This document shows, one piece after another, positions 6,986 to 11,071 of a DNA stretch of 11,071 nt. Position 1 is the first letter of the stretch; the number at the start of each line of letters is the position of its first letter. Source of the stretch: CAZKUN01 sp964555935 (GTDB lineage Bacteria; Armatimonadota; Zipacnadia; Zipacnadales; VGFC01); assembly GCA_964555935.1 (NCBI GenBank), contig CAZKUN010000287.1, forward strand, positions 1 through 11,071, read 5' to 3'. The position numbers and the translations under genes are program-made. A model generated the notes under the pieces. That model did no database searches, was not told the DNA's origin, and worked only from the letters and a program-made list of their open reading frames with translations.

Positions 6986-7054
6986 CCCCGTCAGACATTC
7001 CGGACAATGCAGGTGAGAATGTAGGGTGTTGGCGAATAAGACTTATTACTGGGC
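6986..7054 (+). repeat. Direct repeat, copy 2
   Basis: CCCCGT at 6986-6991, then the core at 6997-7036 beginning ATTCCGGACAATGCAGGTGA and ending GTTGGCGAA. Differences from copy 1 are A/C, C/T and C/T in the 40-bp core. The start-to-start distance is 164 bases. Similarity fades over 7037-7054. Both copies have the same orientation, so they are not terminal inverted repeats of one element. Confidence 0.85.
7035..7047. promoter_or_regulatory. AT-rich palindrome
   Basis: AATAAG (7035-7040) and CTTATT (7042-7047) form a perfect inverted repeat around a single A. It is unusually AT-rich for this DNA and lies about 115 bases before the sigma gene start. An operator is possible, but no regulator is identified. 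Confidence 0.3.
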
Positions 7055-7092
7055 GTGGACGAAGGTGGTTCTGGGTAACGCGGTGAATCATC

Positions 7093-7115
7093 TGAACGTT
7101 CATGTAGTCACTGTC
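7093..7115 (+). promoter_or_regulatory. Palindrome and possible ECF-type promoter of the sigma gene
   Basis: TGAACGTTCA (7093-7102) is a perfect 10-bp palindrome. GAAC within it, followed 15 bases later by GTCG (7113-7116), loosely resembles an ECF promoter (GAAC, a spacer of 15-18 bases, then GTC). ECF genes are often self-activated, so this is a reasonable candidate 47 bases before the start, but the match is weak. Confidence 0.25.
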
Positions 7116-7161
7116 GGTGGGTGGCGTCTGGGGGCGCGACCCAACGCAGAGGGATTCCAGC

Positions 7162-7731
7162 ATGGCGATTGGTCAATCCAACACGGTCAGCCCGAACGCA
7201 CAGTTCGAGGACCTGGCCGTGCAATATCTCACCGACCTCCTCGGAAGCGCGTTGCGAATGACGCGCAACTGGGAGGATGCCCAGGACCTGACCCAAGATA
7301 CGCTTGTCAGGGCGTACCGTGGCTTCAGGAGCTTCCAGCCGGGGACTAACTTCAAGGCGTGGGTGTTTCGAATCATGGTCAACACCTACATCAACGGTCA
7401 GCGAAAGTCCGCGCGCCGGCCCCGAACGGTCTCATGGGAAGATGTCCCAGGCGAGAGCGAGACCGGCGGATTCGACCCCCTTGGTGACGGCAGCCAACCG
7501 GAGGGCGCCACGATGGCGCAGCTCCCGGCGGAGGAACTCCAGGGCGCGCTCAACGAGTTGCCCGATGAGTTCCGGATTCCCGTACTACTGTGCGATGTCG
7601 AAGATCTCTCATACAAAGATATAGCCGTGATCTTGAAGATCCCTCTCGGCACTGTTAGATCCCGTATCTTCCGCGGGCGGCAGCGGCTTCGCGACGCGCT
7701 GACCCAGTCCAGGGCGGTAGCGGGAGCCTAG
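7162..7731 (+). CDS. ECF-type RNA polymerase sigma factor
   Basis: A 189-residue sigma-70-family factor of the extracytoplasmic-function type, which directs RNA polymerase to a stress or signal regulon. Region 2 covers about 18-86, with WEDAQDLTQDTLVRAYRGF (37-55) and FKAWVFRIMVNTYINGQR (64-81), the core-binding and -10 melting helices. A variable acidic linker (about 90-120) follows. Region 4 spans about 122-178, with LPDEFRIPVLLCDVEDLSYK and the helix-turn-helix IAVILKIPLGTVRSRIFRGR, which reads the -35 element. Length and lack of region 3 are typical. AGAGGG at 7148-7153 is 8 bases before ATG 7162; the frame is open to 7117, but no better start is seen there. The next gene, on the same strand, encodes a zinc-finger protein that is probably its anti-sigma factor. 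Confidence 0.93.
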   Translation: MAIGQSNTVSPNAQFEDLAVQYLTDLLGSALRMTRNWEDAQDLTQDTLVRAYRGFRSFQPGTNFKAWVFRIMVNTYINGQRKSARRPRTVSWEDVPGESETGGFDPLGDGSQPEGATMAQLPAEELQGALNELPDEFRIPVLLCDVEDLSYKDIAVILKIPLGTVRSRIFRGRQRLRDALTQSRAVAGA

Positions 7732-7777
7732 ACACGCGCCATCGGGATTGAGGCCTGCGATAGGCCATGGGACTAGC

Positions 7778-8656
7778 GTGAATTCGAACCACTTGACCGA
7801 GACGCACGGTCAGCCTGAACACCCCGCTTACTTGGGGCAGCACATCGTCAGTATCTCCGATGACCCGGCCGCTCAGTCGCGGTTGGTCACCTCCGCGTTC
7901 TGCTCAGCCCTGGATGATGATGGCTACTGCGTCTTCATCGCGGATCGCACGACCCCCGATGCGTTTCACCGGTCCCTCGCCGGCACGGGCTGCGACGTCG
8001 AGCGGGCGGCTCGCGACGGGCGGCTCACCGTGCTCGATGCCGCGGAGACATACAAGAAATCCGGCACGTTTGAGCCCGAGCGCATGCTGGGCTTGCTTGT
8101 CGATGGCGCCGCGTCCGCCAAGCGCATGGGGGCGCGGGCGCTGGTGGTGTCGGGCGAGCTGACGTGGATCGGCCAGCCCGTGGCCGGCTCTGATCGAGTC
8201 CTCGAGTACGAGTATCTCATCAATGAAGTCGACGAGCTGATGGAGTGCGGCATCATCTGCGTTTACGACGCCGCGACGCTGCCACGCGCGGTGGCGGGCG
8301 ATCTGGCTGCTGTCCACCCGTACACGCATAGCACGGGCGACGTGACGCCGAACGAAGGGTTCACGGCCAATCGCGACGTCGCGGCGGCTGTCAGGTTAGC
8401 TGATGAACTCCAGCCGCGTGTCGACGACATCTCCTGCGACCACCTCGCCGTAATCATCTCCGCACATGTGGACGGCGAGCTTCCCGCCGCGCAGGCAGGG
8501 CAGGTCGAGCGCCACATGGCGACGTGTGGCGCGTGCGCGAAGGCGGCTCGGGGCTTCAGTGACATCAAGGCGGCGCTGGGTGCCCTGCAGCCCCCCGCTG
8601 CCGCCCCGGCTGGCTTCATCGACGCGCTTCGCTTGCGCTTGGATGCAGAGGCCTGA
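7778..8656 (+). CDS. MEDS sensory domain fused to zinc-finger anti-sigma domain
   Basis: A predicted soluble 292-residue regulator. Residues about 19-190 match the MEDS (DcmR-type) sensory fold in order: LGQHIVSISDDP, a hydrophobic strand YCVFIADRTTP, GRLTVLDAAETYKKSGTFEP with ERMLGLL, the strand ALVVSGELTWI, VLEYEYLINE, and IICVYDAATLPR leading to HPYTH. Residues 218-260 form a zinc anti-sigma domain: C220, AHVDGELPA, H246, C250 and C253 in the HxxxCxxC pattern. A helical tail follows. It lies 46 bases after the sigma gene, which fits a sigma/anti-sigma pair. GTG 7778 is preferred because GGGA sits 5 bases upstream; TTG 7748 is the alternative. MEDS domains are thought to bind small hydrocarbon-like ligands, so release of the sigma factor by a ligand is a sensible but untested model. 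Confidence 0.85.
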   Translation: MNSNHLTETHGQPEHPAYLGQHIVSISDDPAAQSRLVTSAFCSALDDDGYCVFIADRTTPDAFHRSLAGTGCDVERAARDGRLTVLDAAETYKKSGTFEPERMLGLLVDGAASAKRMGARALVVSGELTWIGQPVAGSDRVLEYEYLINEVDELMECGIICVYDAATLPRAVAGDLAAVHPYTHSTGDVTPNEGFTANRDVAAAVRLADELQPRVDDISCDHLAVIISAHVDGELPAAQAGQVERHMATCGACAKAARGFSDIKAALGALQPPAAAPAGFIDALRLRLDAEA

Positions 8657-8660
8657 CCCC

Positions 8661-8684
8661 AGTCGCCACCAATGCGTGGCGACT
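8661..8684 (+). terminator. Hairpin after the anti-sigma gene
   Basis: AGTCGCCAC (8661-8669) and GTGGCGACT (8676-8684) form a perfect 9-bp stem with a 6-base loop, five bases after the stop codon. CAACATTTGG follows, so the T tract is weak. It probably ends the sigma/anti-sigma transcript. Confidence 0.6.
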
Positions 8685-8815
8685 CAACATTTGGTCCGCC
8701 CGGGTTGGCGGAGAGGTTGACCCGTCGGGTGGGGCGAACAGGCGAGCATCTGGTTGGGGGCGGCCACTGAGGCCAGCCTCTGGACCTGAGCAGAGCTGAA
8801 AGGGAGGACGACGCG

Positions 8816-9133
8816 ATGGAGGGCAAGAACGTATCGCCCGCCGTAGCCGTGATCGTGATCCTGATAGTTATCGTCATCGTGCTGGCCATCGGGTGGGCGA
8901 CCATGCTGAACAAGGCACCGGACGTCGATGAAGAGGGCGACATAGGAGTCGCCCCGGAGTTACCCGGTGAGGTGCCTGAACTCGCAGAGCCACCTGTCGA
9001 GGAAGCAACCGACGAGGATGATGGGCCGATGGATGGGGCAGACGTCGAGGCCGCTGCCGCGGCTGCAGCCGCGGCCAGTAGCGGGGAAGAGTCCGACGAG
9101 CCGGTCGAAACTGAAGGCGAAACCACCGAGTAG
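8816..9133 (+). CDS. Small membrane-anchored protein with acidic tail
   Basis: A 105-residue protein of unknown function. Residues 8-30 form a strongly hydrophobic helix (SPAVAVIVILIVIVIVLAIG), best read as an uncleaved N-terminal anchor since no lipobox or clear signal-peptidase site is visible. The remaining 72 residues are low complexity and very acidic (DVDEEGD, EEATDEDDG, GEESDEPVETEGETTE), with a run of nine Ala near 79-87. The tail is likely disordered. AGGGAGG about 8 bases before ATG 8816 is one of the strongest ribosome binding sites in the window, so the gene is probably real and well translated. It lies 159 bases after the anti-sigma gene, beyond a hairpin. A link to the sigma cluster is only positional. 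Confidence 0.75.
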   Translation: MEGKNVSPAVAVIVILIVIVIVLAIGWATMLNKAPDVDEEGDIGVAPELPGEVPELAEPPVEEATDEDDGPMDGADVEAAAAAAAAASSGEESDEPVETEGETTE

Positions 9134-9171
9134 CCCGGGGTTGCCGCAAGGGCCTGTGGTGGTGAAGTAGA

Positions 9172-9213
9172 CGCGATGTCCCCCGGTGCCTCCGAGCGCC
9201 GGGGGACATCGCG
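9172..9213. terminator. Long bidirectional hairpin between convergent genes
   Basis: CGCGATGTCCCCCGGTGC (9172-9189) pairs with GCGCCGGGGGACATCGCG (9196-9213): 18 pairs with one T·G, and a 6-base loop CTCCGA. It lies between the small membrane protein gene and the convergent anti-sigma ATPase gene. No T run follows on either strand, but the position and strength support two-way termination. Confidence 0.7.
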
Positions 9214-9232
9214 GTTCTGTGGACACGGGAGC

Positions 9233-9670
9233 CTAAGTCAACCCACGACGTTTTTCGAGCGTGACGACGTTCCCCGATGTGTTATACTGCAGCGCATCCA
9301 TGATGTGGAGCATGACCATCACCCCGCGTCCCGCGACGGCGTCGGCCGGGATCTGTCGGCTCCGGGCGCGGTCGACGGCCGCCCGCCAGTCGAACCCGGG
9401 GCCCTCATCGGCGACCTCGATGCGGATCGAGTCCTGAGAGATGCGCGCGGTAATCGTGACGTGCTTGTCGGGATCGAGTCTGTTGCCGTGCACCATCGCG
9501 TTGACCGCGGCCTCGTGTGTCGCCAGGACCACGTCGTGGCTGGCGCTGTCGGCGATTCCTGCTTCCTCAAGCAGGCGCCGCAATTCCGCACGTAGCGCGG
9601 ATAGCTGGTCGGTTGAGCTGCGCAGCGCGATGTGCTTGTCTCTGGGCCGTTGGCGCGGATGATCGTTCAT
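9233..9670 (-). CDS. RsbW-type anti-sigma ATP-binding protein (GHKL fold)
   Basis: This 145-residue GHKL ATPase/kinase fold is of the serine-kinase anti-sigma kind. The N box is VLATHEAAVNAMVHGN (48-63; E53 and N57). The G1 box is ADEGPGFD (87-94), and GRGVMVMLHIMDALQY (114-129) is the lid and G2 part. Proteins of this type bind a sigma factor or phosphorylate a STAS anti-anti-sigma partner, using ATP. There is no sensor, membrane segment or STAS gene next to it, so its partner is elsewhere or is not a STAS protein. The start at ATG 9670 gives the usual family length; ATG 9733 in the same frame would add 21 Arg-rich residues, and neither has a good ribosome binding site. It is transcribed towards the ECF cluster from a 143-base divergent region shared with the methyltransferase-like gene. 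Confidence 0.85.
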   Translation of the reverse strand: MNDHPRQRPRDKHIALRSSTDQLSALRAELRRLLEEAGIADSASHDVVLATHEAAVNAMVHGNRLDPDKHVTITARISQDSIRIEVADEGPGFDWRAAVDRARSRQIPADAVAGRGVMVMLHIMDALQYNTSGNVVTLEKRRGLT

Positions 9671-9813
9671 GGCTAGCTTCGAGGCGCGATCGCGGGGTCC
9701 GAAACCGCTCGGGCCTCTGCGAGTGGGCATCATCGCCGGTTACGCGCCCCTCTTTCGACGCCCGGCGAGTTCGTTCCTGCGGCGCGAGCCGCGTGGATAT
9801 CTTTGGAGGACCA

Positions 9814-11071
9814 ATGGACCGTAACACGCGCCGCCAGGCGCCTGGATCCGAGTCGAGTCCGGCCTTGGGGGATCAGTCATCGCGATCCGTCAACATGTTC
9901 GCGACAACGTGCCCCGGACTCGAGCGCATCCTCGCCAATGAGGTCGTTGAGCATCTTGGCGCGCAGGAGATCGAGACCGAGAAGGGCTTGCTGCTGTTCC
10001 CCGCGTCGCGAGCCGAGCAGGGCCCGCAACCGATCCTGGCATGCGAGCGTCTGGCGATTCTCGTTCGGGAGGCCGGTGGTCAGTTTACCGGGCCTCGTGG
10101 CATGGCAGATGTTCGCGGCAAGCTCTCACGCACGGAGTTCGACCACTCCATCGCGGCGTTGGCGAAGTTTGGCATCGCCGGCGCCAAGACGTTCTCGCTG
10201 ACCGCCGACGTCGCCAAAGCGTGCGGCTTTGCATTCTACGACGTCAAGCGCGAGGGCGTCCCGATCATCGAGCGGCGCCTCGGTCTCGAGGCAGTTGAGC
10301 GTGGCGGCGACATCACCATCCACGTGCAGTGCGGCGTCGACGCTCTCCGCATCGGGATATGCGTGCCGCTACTCGCGTTGCCCGGGCCAACTAAGGGTTC
10401 CCCTCGTTCGCTAGTCGGCGCGATGCTGCACCTTGCGGAACCCCGCCCACGGGTGGCCGTGTGCGATCCGGACTGTGGCGCCGGCGAGATGCTCGTCGCG
10501 TGGGATTCGTTGGCGGCGGGCGGCAAGCGGATCGGGCTGACGATGGCCAGCGCCCGCAGCCTGACCCGAGAGCCGTGGCTGGCGCGTGGCAGTTCGCGAG
10601 CCTGGCCGATTCGCGATGGGCGTCTCTCGCGGGTTGTTTCGCTATTGCCAAGAGTCGCTCGCGCGTCAGAGCTGGCCCGGTTGCTCGACGAGTCGGCGCG
10701 CTGCCTGGCCGCCGGCGGGCGGGCCGTTCTTGCCGTGCCCGAAGGTGAGGAGATCAGCGACGTCATCACTTCCCAGCCTCGACTGGTCCTTGACTCGGCG
10801 ACTCGCGTCTACACGGGCGATGGGATGCGGACGGTGGCAGTCCTGACACGGGCTGCTTCCCACCGGGCGCACCGGACGCCGGTCACCGCGGGTGATCGCG
10901 CTCGCGCGACCTCGCACATGGGAGGCGTCGCAGCAGAGAAGCGCAAAAACGCCCGCCCACGTCGGCCCAGAGATGGCGCGCCCAGCGGAGACCGTCGACC
11001 TGGCGGAGATCGTCGTCCCGGCGGAGACCGTCGCCCTGGTGGCGACCGTCGCCCTGGTGGCGACCGTCGCC
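9814..11071 (+). CDS. THUMP/RlmL-like RNA methyltransferase homolog with degenerate catalytic motifs (partial)
   Basis: Open from ATG 9814 to the window edge, giving 419 residues so far. GGAGGA sits 3 bases before the start; an inner ATG (M28) would begin at the conserved part. MFATTCPGLERILANEV (28-44) and the region to about 185 match the N-terminal and THUMP RNA-binding part of RlmL/Trm14-type 23S rRNA or tRNA methyltransferases. A SAM-binding-like motif, VCDPDCGAGEMLV, lies at 216-228. What should follow is changed: the acidic residue after motif I is missing (RIGLTMASARS, 239-249), and the catalytic (D/N)PP(Y/F) motif is replaced by VVSLLPRVARAS (274-285) before the expected LAAGGRAVLAVPE strand (298-310). 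So it may bind RNA without methylating it. The tail from about 390 is five or more PGGDRR repeats, an Arg/Gly-rich RNA-binding style. Its exact target is unknown. Confidence 0.8.
   Translation, partial: MDRNTRRQAPGSESSPALGDQSSRSVNMFATTCPGLERILANEVVEHLGAQEIETEKGLLLFPASRAEQGPQPILACERLAILVREAGGQFTGPRGMADVRGKLSRTEFDHSIAALAKFGIAGAKTFSLTADVAKACGFAFYDVKREGVPIIERRLGLEAVERGGDITIHVQCGVDALRIGICVPLLALPGPTKGSPRSLVGAMLHLAEPRPRVAVCDPDCGAGEMLVAWDSLAAGGKRIGLTMASARSLTREPWLARGSSRAWPIRDGRLSRVVSLLPRVARASELARLLDESARCLAAGGRAVLAVPEGEEISDVITSQPRLVLDSATRVYTGDGMRTVAVLTRAASHRAHRTPVTAGDRARATSHMGGVAAEKRKNARPRRPRDGAPSGDRRPGGDRRPGGDRRPGGDRRPGGDRR
10981..11071 (+). repeat. 18-bp coding tandem repeat (PGGDRR units)
   Basis: Five 18-bp units run from 10981 to 11070 and continue off the edge: CCCAGCGGAGACCGTCGA, CCTGGCGGAGATCGTCGT, CCCGGCGGAGACCGTCGC and two identical CCTGGTGGCGACCGTCGC. 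They encode P(S/G)GDRR. The last two are identical while earlier ones differ by synonymous changes, so the array is growing or being homogenised at the 3' side. The real copy number is unknown. Confidence 0.9.

Larger units (their letters stand above)
6800..7161. other. Non-coding region with direct repeats and palindromes before the sigma factor gene
   Basis: These 362 bases hold no gene I can support. They contain two diverged copies of a long direct repeat, an 11-bp tandem duplication, alternative hairpins and two short palindromes, listed separately. Minus-strand frames here translate both repeat copies to the same short string (PTFSPxLSG) but lack plausible starts and coding character. 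The part after about 7060 probably holds the promoter of the ECF sigma gene. Confidence 0.7.

Noticed and set aside
6821..7054. CRISPR array or transposon ends
   Set aside because: Only two imperfect same-strand copies 164 bases apart, no regular spacers, no cas genes, no inverted ends and no transposase.
6882..7163. Minus-strand frames containing PTFSPxLSG in both repeat copies
   Set aside because: The shared string is only the translation of the DNA repeat. There is no ribosome binding site, and the frames have no other coding character.
8263..9126. Ser-rich 287-residue minus-strand frame
   Set aside because: Antisense of the anti-sigma and small membrane protein genes, both well supported; it also crosses a terminator hairpin.

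Overview
The window is high-GC bacterial DNA with tightly packed, mostly short operons. An internal run of ten N shows it comes from a gapped draft scaffold, probably a metagenome bin. There is no rRNA, tRNA, CRISPR array or intact transposase. Protein style (Pro/Gln/Ala-rich linkers, a small SPAVAVIVI-type membrane protein, a pyrophosphate-type phosphofructokinase, a GGDRRP-rich tail) would fit an uncultivated lineage such as Armatimonadota, Planctomycetota or a neighbour. That is an impression; I cannot place the taxon.

Left part (1-3900): the 3' end of an unidentified gene, then a TauE/SafE-family permease. A bidirectional hairpin separates it from a convergent gene on the minus strand for a PPi-type 6-phosphofructokinase, which is cut by the assembly gap. 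A 508-bp divergent region follows. It holds an orphan coding-like fragment, an extended -10 promoter inside an inverted repeat, and a terminator-like hairpin with six T just before a LeuB-like isopropylmalate dehydrogenase gene. These are central carbon and leucine metabolism genes plus one transporter.

Middle part (4017-6799): two tandem paralogous genes. Each encodes a cytoplasmic TPR region, one nearly invariant membrane helix, a Pro-rich linker, and a diverged C-terminal domain that I cannot assign. A 362-bp non-coding stretch with two diverged copies of a direct repeat and several small palindromes follows.

Right part (7162-11071): a signalling cluster. An ECF sigma factor is followed at once by a protein that joins a MEDS (DcmR-like) sensory domain to a zinc-finger anti-sigma domain. 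Next come a terminator hairpin, a small acidic membrane protein, a long bidirectional hairpin, and a convergent RsbW-type anti-sigma ATPase. Divergent from that is a THUMP/methyltransferase-like gene that runs off the window inside 18-bp repeats encoding PGGDRR; its methyltransferase motifs look degenerate.

The most interesting items are the sigma/MEDS-zinc-finger pair, the TPR-TM tandem pair, the degenerate methyltransferase with its repeat tail, and the attenuator-like leader before leuB. That these form one system is inference from proximity only.
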